NCBI GenBank assembly: GCA_037903475.1
Contig: JBAJFG010000437.1
Location: 1 to 64,000 of the forward strand
Origin: Ancylostoma caninum
Lineage: Eukaryota; Nematoda; Chromadorea; Rhabditida; Ancylostomatidae
Direction of reading: 5' to 3'
DNA length: 64,000 nucleotides
Part shown: positions 51,249 through 61,659 of the stretch, in pieces
Layout of the letters: every line of letters begins with the position of its first letter
Position numbering within the stretch: position 1 is the first letter of the stretch
The notes under the pieces: model-generated
Told to the model about the DNA's origin: nothing
Seen by the model: the letters and a program-made list of their open reading frames with translations, nothing else
The model's database searches: none
Translations under genes and position numbers: made by a program

Positions 51249-54035
51249 TTGAAAGACCGGCACAACTTCATTTTTCTTTTCAATGCTCGTTCCATTTGTA
51301 ACAAAATCCCTGACCTTAACCTTTTCTGTTCTCATAACCCCCTTGCGGTTTTGATCACTGAAACTTGGTGCAAACCTCATAACATCCACGATGCTGTACT
51401 TTCCTATGGTCACAGGTATGAGGTGTATAGATGTGACAGAGAAGGCCCTACTGTGGGAGGTGGCGTTCTTGCGCTGATACGTAAGGATATCCCTCACCAT
51501 TTGCTTCTCTCTAGAAACTTCTCGCCCTACATTCAGAGCCTAGTAATCAACGTGAACACGGGAGATCGTTTTACTCGAATTATTCTCCTCTACCGCAGCC
51601 CGTCTTGCTCTTTAACTGCCTTCTTAGATGCCTTGAAAACTATTCGCGAACATTTTGATGCCACCACAAATTACTTATTAGCAGGTGATTTTAATTTTCC
51701 TAATATAAATTGGACTGATGAATGTGGAATTGAAAGATATGCTTCTCCCTCCACCAAAGCTTTTCTTGAACTATGTACCGAGTACTCGCTGGCACAGTTG
51801 GTATTAGACCCTACTCATGGGGAGAACATCTTGGATCTTCTTCTGACAAATAATAAGAATACGATTGAACAGGTCAATGTCCTTTCTCCTTTTTCCACCT
51901 CCGATCACTGTGCCATTGCCTTCAAGTTCAACTGCAATGGGAGGAATAGAAGGATTATCTGCCAACTCTTGGACTATGAGCACGGGAACTACGCAGCAAT
52001 CTGTGAGAACTTGTTAAGTATCCACTGGCGTGAACTAATCTCGAACTGCAGCTCTGCAGATGAGTGCTATCAATTGCTCATCTCCCATTGTCTTGATTTA
52101 ATTAGTCGATTCGTACCCACCAAAATAATACGCAGTCAGGGACCGCAATATCCCAGTAAAATCCGCAAACTGGAGGCAAAAGTTCGAGCGTACTACCGAG
52201 CACGTCAAAAAATCGGCATTCTGAAATACATCCGCCTATCCAGAAAGCTTAAACGTGAGGTAGCAAAGTTTGATCTGTTTCGAGAAGATAAAATTGCATT
52301 TTGCGGTAACCCAAAAAAGTTTTATGGTTTCGTCAATAAACGGCTGAAGACATCTGGAAACATAGGATCTATTCTGAAATCAGATGGTGGCTACTGTGAG
52401 TCGGAGGCCGAAAAAGCAGAAACATTTGCCAAGTTCTTCAAATCTGTCTACAAAGCACCGTTTGACAGTGATCAATGCGGTCCTCCTCTTACTTCTGCAA
52501 AAATTGATTGCATAGAAATTACGAGCCAGGAAGTCTACAATACTCTCTCACATTTACCTCCTCACAGATCGTCATCACCGGATAATCTTCCTTACATATT
52601 TCTCAAAAAGGCAGCGCTTGGCTTAACTCCAGTTCTAACTTTGCTTTTTAACTGGTTTCTTCTTCATGGTGAAGTACCCTCCATATGGCGCCTTGGTTTC
52701 GTGAAACCGATTTTCAAAAAGGGTAGTAGAGCCAATGTTGAAAATTATAGACCTGTTTGCCTCACGTCATGCACAAGCAAAGTGCTAGAACGAATAGTAT
52801 GTAGGCATCTTCTCCACTACCTTAGAGCTAATAATCTCATAACCAGTGCTCAGCATGGGTTCTTGCCGAAAAAGTCAACTGTTACCGCCTTGATTTCGTC
52901 TATTCCTTTTTGGCAAAGAGCACTGGATTCAAATGGATATGTAACAGCTTGCTATATAGATTATAAGAAAGCTTTTGACTCCGTTCCACTCAACCTTCTT
53001 TTTGTCAAACTACGTTCCTATGGTGTCAGCGGATGCTTGCTTCGTTTCCTAAAATCATTTTTGAGTGATCGTCACCAAAAAGTCAGTGTCAATGGAGAAT
53101 TTTCTAGTGTTTACCCCACTCCCAGTGGTGTACCTCAGGGGACATGCCTGGGTCCCCTCCTGTTTCTCCTCTACATTAATGATCTTCCCGAATGTCTCCC
53201 CCCTGGTGTCCAGTGCTCTATTTATGCGGACGATTGCAAGATCTTTTCATTTAACGCTTACCAACTCATTCAGCAAGCACTGGATGCGGTGTTAGACTGG
53301 TCCACAAGGTGGCACATGGACATTTCTCGTGAGAAAACCACAATCATGCTCATTGGGTCTCACCATCCCAATTGTTGTAGTTTCTTCCTAGGAGGTAGTA
53401 AACTTACCTTGTCTCACTCTATATGTGACCTGGGTGTTACCTATTCTAGCAACCTTTGCTTTGATGAATACATTGGGAAAATCGTTCAAATGGCTTCTAA
53501 GAAATCCAACTATATTCTCAAAGCTTTCCACACGCGCAAGATAAGCACGTTATTCAAACTTTTCAAAGTGTATGTTAGACCGATCCTCGAGTATTGTACT
53601 CCGCTGTGGTGTCCTTCCAAACAGTGTGCGATTGATCAGATTGAGAACGTTCAAAAATCTTTTACAAGGCGGATATTTGCCAGAGCGGGTCTGTTCCAAG
53701 TTCCTTATCGGGAGAGACTTTCCATTCTGTCCTCTTCTTCGTTATATTTGAGGCGCATCATTTATGACCAATCCCTATTATACAAAATAGTATTCGAGGA
53801 AGTAGATGTTGACCGTAGCTTGCTTATAACTTTTTCTTACTTTACCAGTAGGACAAGAGGACATCAATTTAGACTCAGCACACAGACTGCACGTACTCGG
53901 CAATTTCATGACTCTTTTCTTGCAAGAAGCTGCAGAGTGTGGAACGGGCTTCCGTCTTCTGTAGTGTTATCATCCTCTAACTCAGTGTTTATCAGAAAGC
54001 TGAAGGAGCTATCCAAAGATAGGGGGTTTTATTGA
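51249..54035 (+). CDS. LINE ORF2: endonuclease and reverse transcriptase (928 aa)
   Basis: The N-terminal AP-type endonuclease has FNARSICNK (11-19), TETW (37-40), GDFNFPNINW (about 153) and SDHCAI (about 220). The reverse transcriptase has NYRPVCLTSCTSKVLERIV, ACYIDYKKAFDSVPL, GVPQGTCLGPLLFLLYIN and YADD at residues 659-662. The C-terminal domain has FKVYVRPILEYCTPLW and RRIFARAGL, typical of CR1/Jockey elements. The listed start codon may not be the native one. All catalytic motifs are intact over the whole length. The enzyme would nick target DNA and prime reverse transcription. Confidence 0.92.
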   Translation: MKDRHNFIFLFNARSICNKIPDLNLFCSHNPLAVLITETWCKPHNIHDAVLSYGHRYEVYRCDREGPTVGGGVLALIRKDIPHHLLLSRNFSPYIQSLVINVNTGDRFTRIILLYRSPSCSLTAFLDALKTIREHFDATTNYLLAGDFNFPNINWTDECGIERYASPSTKAFLELCTEYSLAQLVLDPTHGENILDLLLTNNKNTIEQVNVLSPFSTSDHCAIAFKFNCNGRNRRIICQLLDYEHGNYAAICENLLSIHWRELISNCSSADECYQLLISHCLDLISRFVPTKIIRSQGPQYPSKIRKLEAKVRAYYRARQKIGILKYIRLSRKLKREVAKFDLFREDKIAFCGNPKKFYGFVNKRLKTSGNIGSILKSDGGYCESEAEKAETFAKFFKSVYKAPFDSDQCGPPLTSAKIDCIEITSQEVYNTLSHLPPHRSSSPDNLPYIFLKKAALGLTPVLTLLFNWFLLHGEVPSIWRLGFVKPIFKKGSRANVENYRPVCLTSCTSKVLERIVCRHLLHYLRANNLITSAQHGFLPKKSTVTALISSIPFWQRALDSNGYVTACYIDYKKAFDSVPLNLLFVKLRSYGVSGCLLRFLKSFLSDRHQKVSVNGEFSSVYPTPSGVPQGTCLGPLLFLLYINDLPECLPPGVQCSIYADDCKIFSFNAYQLIQQALDAVLDWSTRWHMDISREKTTIMLIGSHHPNCCSFFLGGSKLTLSHSICDLGVTYSSNLCFDEYIGKIVQMASKKSNYILKAFHTRKISTLFKLFKVYVRPILEYCTPLWCPSKQCAIDQIENVQKSFTRRIFARAGLFQVPYRERLSILSSSSLYLRRIIYDQSLLYKIVFEEVDVDRSLLITFSYFTSRTRGHQFRLSTQTARTRQFHDSFLARSCRVWNGLPSSVVLSSSNSVFIRKLKELSKDRGFY

Positions 54036-54639
54036 GACTCACATTATAACTAATCGAGTTGTCAAGCTAATTCATTACTAATTTCAGCAGAGGACACTCA
54101 TAACCGACTTTCACATTAATTCCCATCTCTTATGTTCTCTCTATCATCCTACTGTTACACCTAGCTATTGTTCTTCCTACTCCATTAGATTGTATTGCTA
54201 ATGTACTATGCCTTGAACTAGTGCATTTAATGTCCTAATTATTTACGTTTTCTGTGTGTTCACAATTTAATTAACCCAATTCCCCAATACCCCTCACGAT
54301 CGAAGGGATGATACCGTGGTCACCGGCGAGGTTGACGGACCTACTAAGTTGGTATCCGGAGCCCCGATACACTCCTCTGACGGACTTGCGGTGTTGGCGG
54401 CCACCGCTCTTCCTCGCCCCCGAGATCCACGAAGTGCCCCCCCCCCGCCTCCTCACTCTTCTCTCACACTCTCTACACTGATTAGTTATCTCACCAAGTT
54501 CCCACATGTACTGTACTATTCTCCCTCGAACGGTTTTATGTTCTTACTTTACTAAATATCGGCGTCGTTCCTCATTTAGTTGTTCTTATATTGTCAGCAC
54601 TTGTAACCGATAATAAATAAATCAAATCAAAACTTCCAA

Positions 54640-54775
54640 AGCAGCTTCTCGTGAGAAACAGTGTCGAAGGCCTTTGATATGTCGTAGTACACCACGTCAA
54701 CAAGTCTCTTTGAAGACAACTGGTTGAATCAGTCATGACACATGGACACCTTTTTGGCAAGGTTTGCATGGCGAC
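54640..54775 (-). pseudogene. Reverse-transcriptase fragment of another LINE
   Basis: The minus strand reads SKRLVDVVYYDISKAFDTVS then HEKLLWKF, the block containing the first catalytic Asp of LINE reverse transcriptases. Only about 40 codons survive, ending where the CR1-type LINE ends. Confidence 0.8.
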
Positions 54776-54970
54776 CCATTTGACGGGACATCATGTTTGG
54801 CAAGACATTTGGCGGAGCTCGTTTACCTGGCTGCAAACCCGTTACCTAGGTTGCCAAACAAACCTCGCTAAATGGGTCGCCAATGGGCTTCAGAGTAGTT
54901 AGTTGGCAAGCTCGTCTGCGAGGTTGCCAAACAAACCTCGCCAAATGTATCGTCAGTGAACATCTAGGTA
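54776..54970. repeat. Repeat with ttgccaaacaaacctcgc motifs
   Basis: gaggttgccaaacaaacctcg occurs twice (about 54855 and 54920; written here to show the dyad), each followed by caaatg. Related to 27600-27750. Confidence 0.7.
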
Positions 54971-55084
54971 GAGTTTCATTGTCAACTCGCAGGTATCGGC
55001 ATTCGGCCTCGCATTCAGGACGCCCTACAAATCATCGTTATCAACAGTGAATTCGCTACCAGATCAACAGTCAATGCGCTTCCA

Positions 55085-55480
55085 AACAGAGCTCATCGCC
55101 CGTACTCTCGAAAATGTGCCCAAAATGATCCGGCGATGTGAGTGATAGCGATAGTAGAAACGATGCCTATCGATCGTCACGCCCCATTTACTCTTTTCCC
55201 TCTTGTGGCTGGGGTCTCCGTCTCCTCATTCACTTTACCCATGTGGCGATCGCCGGCTTTAGTGGAGATAGCTGCGATTGCTGGCGAAGTCTGAGGATAC
55301 TCCTACCACCATCGCCGATCACCTGCGTTAGTTGGGCATGGCATAGAAGTTACCACAGTGAGTGACGGCAGTGATGGTCTGACCGGGTGCTATCTCCAGC
55401 GACGTGCGGAGGTGGTTATTGAACTGTCATCGTAAAGGCTCATAGAGAACTAGCTGAAGCCCATATTCGCAGGAGATGAG
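55085..55480 (+). mobile_element. Mariner remnant fragment and dispersed repeat
   Basis: The 55325-55480 part (gcgttagttgggcatg.. then atctccagcgacg..gaggtg) matches 6190-6320, the mariner remnant nested in the Helitron. The 55085-55170 part matches 41830-42200. Heavily decayed. Confidence 0.5.
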
Positions 55481-55499
55481 AAATTGTATGCATCAAAAT

Positions 55500-56535
55500 A
55501 CCATGTGAAGGTTATAGTCATTGGATGATGTGACTGCAGAGGCTTCATTACAGACTACTGCCATGCGACACGGTCCTCACGACAGACCTGTGCTGTCAGC
55601 AATTGCATCACAGAGAAGCGTCCTAATTACGGAGAATCCTTCACGGCAATGCTCTCTCACACTGAAAAAATGTGCTTTCCTATTTCCAAAAAGTCAATGT
55701 AACGTAATGTTTCAAAAACCGTGAGAATTTTCCCTACAACCTAATAATGACATGGAGGTGGAAAAAGAGGTAAGGGGACAAACATGTTATCTATGATGCT
55801 CTGAAAAGTTTTTCAAGCGTCAGTAGTTTCGTTCTTTCTGAGAACACAGGAGGACGCTTTTTAGGAAATTTTGAACACCGTCGCAAAATCTGCTTCTTGC
55901 TAATTTTTGCCCAAACATTTCCAGTACCCAATCTAGAGCAAACGGAAACCATTCTTTTTCAGAAACCAGTCTAGCGTATCCGGAAACCACTACTGAAACG
56001 TTCGTCACAGAGGTAGGCGTTCTCCAAAAGTAAGATGATTTTTTGCGTCTAATTTGGAAGTGCAAATACGAGGTTGATCAGTGCAGTATTCAATGAGTAG
56101 TTGGAGATTGTACATTTTAATTAGATTAGAATCTTGCATTGTGCAAATAGATTGTACATGTATTGGTTTTCTTCCAATTGTTCAATGTTATTATTATTTT
56201 TCAAGCACTTATTTCCGATTATTTTGTTTTAAATCTAATACTTTTGGTAATTTTATTTATCCATCCGGGTCCCCCAAAGTGAGGAGATCCCCATTTTTTC
56301 CCACGCACCTCTTCCTGCGTTTTTTCTGCGCCTTGCACTGTCCGCGAGGAATACCGAGTTCCCGTAAAACATTGGTAGATTCCAGGGACTGTAGGCCCGA
56401 AGGTTTCAGAACGGACGACAAGTACCTGGGCAGCTTCCTGGAAATCAAACGCGATATCGCAACCGAGTCGTAAACATCTGCGATGCTTCGGTGTTCATTT
56501 CGAGCGGGTTTCTGCGAGCTTCCGGCCATTCCATA
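55500..56535. other. Unassigned stretch
   Basis: A mariner-like end (ccctacaacctaataatg) occurs at 55732-55749 without a clear partner. A 130-codon open frame at 56081-56473 has no recognised domain. Confidence 0.35.
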
Positions 56536-57180
56536 TAAAAGATTCACAGGTACTCAGACAATTTCGGTTCAAATCCCGTTCCAACCGCCGGCAAATCTCT
56601 GACGCAACATTTAAACGAATACCAATAGCGGGCAAACAGCGGGCGGAACCAGTCATGTTGATGGCCAAACGCGCTGTTGGGCGAATCGCTGGCTGATAGC
56701 AGAATCATTCGAGCTGATGCACGACCGTCGGGGTTTGGCTCGCCTCAATAAGGAACTGGCCCGATCGGAATGGTTCTTTGGTGATGATAGCAACCTGATA
56801 AGGGATGAAGGCAACACCGGTTCGGAGGAAATCAGCAGCATGGATGGCCTAGTGGATAAAGCAGCGGACTCCCAATCATACATAAGCAATGGTCAGGTTA
56901 GATAGGATCCGCTCAGAAGTTGAAGAAAGCTAGAACTATGAACGGACCTTGCAAACGGCCACCTCTTCGTGTTTCTGATAAGAATTTGCATATTTGTGTT
57001 GCTTTTTTACTCCGGTGGATCACTTTGGATCCACAATAGCTTCGAACCCGGCGCTCATCCGTGCGAGACTGTGCGCAAACAGAGACCAAGCTGTGAAAGG
57101 TTGTCACGGTGCCACCGTCCAACCGACAGGTATTTGTGGAGAATGCTGCCTTGTGCACTGATTTATGAGCAGTAGCGCTT
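56536..57180 (+). repeat. Dispersed repeat with tRNA-like module, copy 2
   Basis: Order matches 42561-43150: ctgataagggatgaaggcaa, gatggcctagtggataaagc (A-box-like, 56841), gcaatggtcaggtta, then gataagaatttgcatatttg and tgttgcttttttac, and atgagcagtagcg. Upstream it carries gcgggcaaacagcgggcgga and ccgaccgtcgg-like sequence, also found in the third copy. Confidence 0.65.
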
Positions 57181-57399
57181 GATGCCTTGCGGACTCATAG
57201 CGGCCTGAACGAGCACTGTTCTCGGGAGGATAGGAATGCAAGCTCCGTCTTCAGCGGCCCTACAGGGGCCTGAACGCGGCTACTTCTCGGGCGAAAACAC
57301 TTAAACTTTCGTTTTGACCCTCGCCCCCCCCCCCCTCCCCGCTCGTTTGGAAGGGGATTTGGCTCCGAAATTGTCTGAATACCGGCCAGCTTCCTGAAA

Positions 57400-57690
57400 C
57401 CTTTCTGCGACATCGCCTACGAATTTTTGGCAGGTAAGAAGAACTGTGCCGGCAAATACTGTGGCAACCGCAGGGGCAAACCCGGTTCCATCCGCCTGCA
57501 AATGCCTGATAAAAAGTTCGAACGAGAAAAATAGCTGGCAAACAGCGGACGGAAACACACATGTTGGGGGTCGAACGCGCTGTTGGCCGAATTGCGGGTT
57601 GAATGCAGAGTCATTAGGGCTGATGCCCGACCGTCGGGATTGAGCCGCAACATGAAGAGTGTTGAGCATCCGTCCGCCTGTCGCTTCCAC
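57400..57690 (+). repeat. Partial third copy of the 56.5-kb repeat
   Basis: gcaaacagcggacggaaaca, then aacgcgctgttggccgaat and gctgatgcccgaccgtcggg repeat 56625-56745 in the same orientation. The tRNA-like part is absent. Confidence 0.75.
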
Positions 57691-57699
57691 TTTTCGCTG

Positions 57700-59540
57700 A
57701 ATATAATTTCCAAAAAGCGGCTCGAACGAGCATATTTCGGGTCAATAAGGGTGGGGTGAGCAAGGGAAGGTAGGTAGGGAGCAGCAGGTGGGAATATTGG
57801 TCAGCAGGACTTAGTAGGTGTTAGTCATGCTAAGAGAGGACGTCGCAGCAGAAAAAGGGTAGGATTCGACGCAGCACTGTAGCACCGGTGATGATCCGGT
57901 GTTGCTCAGACACTCACCATCCTCGCGCGTTAGGGCTTGGTAAGACGATGGGTAGCAACGCGCTGCTCTCAGTCTCTTCTCAGGAAGGACAGTTTAGTTC
58001 TGAAATAAGATGACTTAAAGGGTGCTAAGGTGAGTTAGCGCAACTTTTGAACCATGTTTTTTCACGAGCTCAAAACCAAAAAAGGGCCTGACGCTATGAT
58101 ATGGGAGCGATCCGTGGTGGACCCGAGTCTGCCCACAATAAGTCCACACTTGCCCGTGGTGGCGAAACGGGATTGACGTCACTTCTGCGCGAAGGTGGGG
58201 ATTCGAAGAAGTTCCGCTCCATAGAGAAGCGATAATCAGCAGCTTTTGTTGGACCCCTGCGGGGATGCTCACACATACGGGTCTCAATGCAAACGTCTGC
58301 TTGGTGTGCACAATGCAACTGAAGCGGTATGAGTAACCAAAGAAGATGGATCAACAGCTGTAGTCGACACTAACTCGCTGCACTGTAAGCATAAGGCTGA
58401 GCCCTTGTCTAAGCCGATGCTTAGCCTAAGCCTAAATCCATGCTTAGTGGCGCGGATTCTGAATCTACTCGATGCGCTGAATGCGGAGTGTACATAAAAT
58501 ATTACAAAACCGCCTCTAAACCCATCATTCAAACATTTTTCGAGACGGGATTTGGAACAGTTTGTCGAGTCGAGAGGGCGCCTGAAACCGTTGATCTTAT
58601 CGATCGGACACGTCAAGACTCGGGGGTCAACGCTGCTGCGGTGGCGGGCAGGCAGCACAGCCACGGACCATTCCGCCAGATGGACCGTGAACTGCACGTT
58701 CGGGCCCTCCGAAAACGGGGTTTACGTCACTTTTGTGCGTCATGACGTACATATATTATTGGAATCAGCGTGACGAGAAGGTATGGTGTGTGCCAATATC
58801 CACAGCCCATGAAACGATGTGACACACTGCCTTTAAGCACAGGTTTTAGCCTAACCCTGGGGATTGGGCTCATGCTCAACAAAGAGTGCCCCACCCTCCC
58901 CCCTGCTCCTTCTTTCCTTTGATGTAGCTGCACGAGAATGACTCGAAATGAGAATCTGTCCATTTTTCATGCAAGTACTACGAAAAAAAAAGGCTGAAAA
59001 TGTGTTTCCAGAGCGTCGGCGATGGTACTCCAGATAATCCAGGTGGGTAATGGAAAATCTTTGACCAAGTTAGTAAAGTTGTTCAATAAATGCTTCTCTA
59101 AGCACGCAATTCCTTGGAACATACTATCTTTGCTAACAGCTGAGTAAATTGCACTTCGAGAACACTGAAACGCTCTATCGAGATCAGGAGATCCTCGCAG
59201 GATCTGCTCAGGAAATGTATGAAAGCATATAAAGATATACAGGGGATATATAAGTATAGACGCACCCCAAAAAATGCCGGCACCTAATTCACCACAGCTT
59301 CTTGAGGAAAGTTACAAAAGCTAATCGATTTGGCATGCCAGAAAACCTAAGTTTGCATTGTTTCACTTGTGATTATGGAAAATGCCGTATAGATTTGGCA
59401 CCTCACCGTTCAATGGGCCGTTTCATATATATATATAGTGAAATTGCAGGATTATCGGGTGAAAAAAGGTTCTCCGGGGTCCATCTGCAAATATGTACAA
59501 GATATTGACTTCCACAGTCGAAGGTAGATTTTTGGCATAA
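57700..59540. other. Unassigned stretch
   Basis: Several overlapping frames are open near 58015-58760 but none shows a recognised domain or splice structure. A local cluster of cttagcctaagcct dyads lies at 58420-58445. Confidence 0.35.
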
Positions 59541-59544
59541 GGTA

Positions 59545-59737
59545 GCCGCTATACTCCTCGAGGAGTATAGCACCTTGCGTCACAGTCGCCAACATTGGCG
59601 GCCGCCTATGTTGGCGATCGCCAGTCGCCGGCGACGGCGGCCGCCGCCGCCGCTCCGCCCACGATCGATGCCTATCGACCTCGCAGTCGCCGGAGACGGC
59701 GATGCAAGGTGCTACAGTCCTCGAGGACTATAGCGGC
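59545..59737. mobile_element. Multi-hairpin GC-rich foldback element (193 bp)
   Basis: The 34-bp terminal inverted repeats (left gccgctatactcctcgagga; right reverse-complemented gccgctatagtcctcgagga; both ending gcaccttgc) each contain a 24-bp palindrome centred on ctcgag. The left palindrome (59548-59571) is perfect and the right (59711-59734) has one mismatched pair. Between them lie a 30-bp near-palindrome (59587-59616, half-site cgccaacattggcgg) and gtcgccggcgac (59624-59635), plus gcc/ggc repeats. No coding capacity. Confidence 0.88.
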
Positions 59738-59751
59738 AGTGTAACAAAGAA

Positions 59752-59796
59752 GATATCGCATCGAGTCCAGGTCAGATATCGCATCGAGTCCAAGTC
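59752..59796 (+). repeat. Short tandem duplication (~22 bp x 2)
   Basis: agatatcgcatcgagtcca occurs twice in a row just after the multi-hairpin element, with a one-base difference following. Confidence 0.8.
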
Positions 59797-59799
59797 CAT

Positions 59800-60795
59800 G
59801 ATATGCATCAACGGTGTCCGAGCTATTGCGACGGCTCCCTCATACAAGGGTTGAAAAGGCATTCAATGGCAGTATCAGCATTGCACATTGTTGTGCCCAT
59901 CCCATACCTGGTGATATCTGGTCTCAAAAGGTTTCACGGCTTCGCTTTACCGTAAGGAACGTAGTGATCATAACGTCGAAAAAGATAGTTGGTTGTTGAG
60001 AGCCCTTGAAAAGCCCGTACTATGTTAAAATGATTTTTCTGGATGAGAGAAGTTTGATTTGTTTTGTGTTATAATGAACGAACGCTGCAGAAAAGCTATG
60101 CAAGAAGAGCAACACTCCCTTAAAACGAACACCTTTGGAGATAGGCGTTGCCAAAGATGTAGATGACGACATCTTCGACACTATTTCCATTTCTACATAT
60201 TCAAGTTCAACTCTTACATTTTCGTGCAGCGCACAGGAGGAGAAGCCTCACTTTCCATCAAAAAACCGGCCTTTACCAGTCTCTCACCAAATAAGTACTT
60301 TGAGAAGCCCTAACTGACGACAGTGTTTGCCTTCTGATACTAGCAACATGTAACACCCCTGCGGCATTCTATCGGATGAAATTCGCGGTCGGAATCAAAC
60401 ATCTTCTGGCACAGCAGACCTCGAAAAGGTTATTGCTCGTACTAAGAGTGTTCTGATAGCCATTTGCTGGGAGGGACGATTAAATCTGCGCCAACCTAAG
60501 TTTTCTGAATGGTTTGGAAATTGTGAAGGCTTATAAACTACGAATCTGCTGTTGCAAAGAAGTTCCACTTATGAAATTACTGGTTTTCGAAAGCGCGTAC
60601 TTATGAAACGATCCCTATGAGGGGGAAGTTCTGCATCTACTCATCTTTTCCCATAACTCAGATGAAACGACAGCAACTAGGGCTTCTGGGCACGCTGATT
60701 CGATTGACATTCGTGGTTTTTTCCAAAAAGTTACGTGGATCTGTGAAACAATGTTTTCTGGGGTGCGTCTATACTTATGAAACGCACTGTATATA
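59800..60795. other. Unassigned stretch
   Basis: No gene or repeat recognised. Confidence 0.35.
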
Positions 60796-61040
60796 TCATG
60801 ACTTATAATAAAGCGCTTAGTCTGTGTGTCACGTGTGTGTGTCAGTGTGTAGCGAAATCCTGTAATTGGCCAGTGATGGTGATTACGAACGAGATCATTT
60901 AAGAGAGAAGAGGGGTGTGGTGAGGTTCAAAGAATGAGGTGAAGCTCTGATAGAGAGAGGTGCAGAGCCACGGGTCCACAGGGGTGATAAGGGTGCGCCG
61001 GCGCCCGGAAGTGGGGGGACGAGTCCACAGCGGTGATATT
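60796..61040 (+). repeat. Terminal module plus short minisatellite (copy 3)
   Basis: tcatgacttataataaagcg, (GT)n, cgaaatcc, then about 110 bp not present in copies 1-2. About one and a half minisatellite units follow (60975-61040: ccacaggggtgataagggtg, cgccggcgcccggaagtggg, then ccacagcggtgata), of the 50-bp type. Confidence 0.8.
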
Positions 61041-61342
61041 TATTTCTTTAAATGATCACTTGATCTTTAAATGGTGCATTAGGTGAGGCAAGATCGTAGG
61101 TGGTACCGCATCCTTGCAATACCAGCAGCTTTCTACGCCAGAGCTGAGCCGCTGCAAAGTTGAAGACATTATTCGTATTCCAATTTTCAAAGATCACTCT
61201 CTCAAAGTAGACACAAAGAATCAATGCACATATATATGAACATAAAATAGTTGATCTTCTCGCTGCCATGCAAAATATCGTTCTTCATTTCGAACAGATG
61301 AGGTCGTAATCCTTAATATTCTTCTGCAACAAATGTTTTAGT

Positions 61343-61657
61343 TTATTGTCGGTCAGAATTTTCTTTACAGAATGTCTGATATGGAAGAAAAACTGGGAGG
61401 AAATGATCTTGCGATCCTGCTGATTCTGACAAAAATATATTGCACTGATTTCTGTTTCCTGTTTTTTCCTCTGTTTTCGCTTTGTTGCACTGATTTCCGA
61501 ATTCCATCACCCTGCCTAGTAGAGTTGACATGTTGGTAAGCCCCTTGTCTCCAATTTTCACACCACCTCTAGAGTATGGTCCACTGGCTCCAATTTTCGA
61601 TACCAGTCCGATATCAGACCGTTTCATAAATATGTAGGCAGTAAGAAAAAACCTCAA
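61343..61657 (-). CDS. Coding-like segment of unknown protein, duplicated inversely at 62.8 kb
   Basis: The minus strand is open over 105 codons, including FLTAYIFMKRSDIGLVSKIG and GDKGLTNMSTLLGR. The part at 61555-61650 is repeated in the opposite orientation at 62785-62890, where the frame has drifted (SGIGLILRIGARGPGLRGRV). I do not recognise the family; it could be an exon, a pseudo-exon pair or repeat DNA. Confidence 0.25.
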   Translation of the reverse strand: MRFFLTAYIFMKRSDIGLVSKIGASGPYSRGGVKIGDKGLTNMSTLLGRVMEFGNQCNKAKTEEKTGNRNQCNIFLSESAGSQDHFLPVFLPYQTFCKENSDRQ

Positions 61658-61659
61658 AT

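Larger units (their letters stand above)
50100..54640 (+). mobile_element. CR1/Jockey-type LINE, two open ORFs
   Basis: Two consecutive open frames (50238-51170 and 51249-54035) are followed by a ~600-bp 3' region ending near 54640 in aataaataaatcaaatcaa, without a long poly(A). Both ORFs are free of stops and frameshifts. The 3' end abuts an RT fragment of another LINE on the opposite strand, suggesting insertion into older LINE DNA. Boundaries are approximate. Confidence 0.85.

Noticed and set aside
57260..57713. Overlapping 98-129-codon minus-strand frames
   Set aside because: They sit in the GC-rich dispersed repeat and in three frames at once; no domain recognised.
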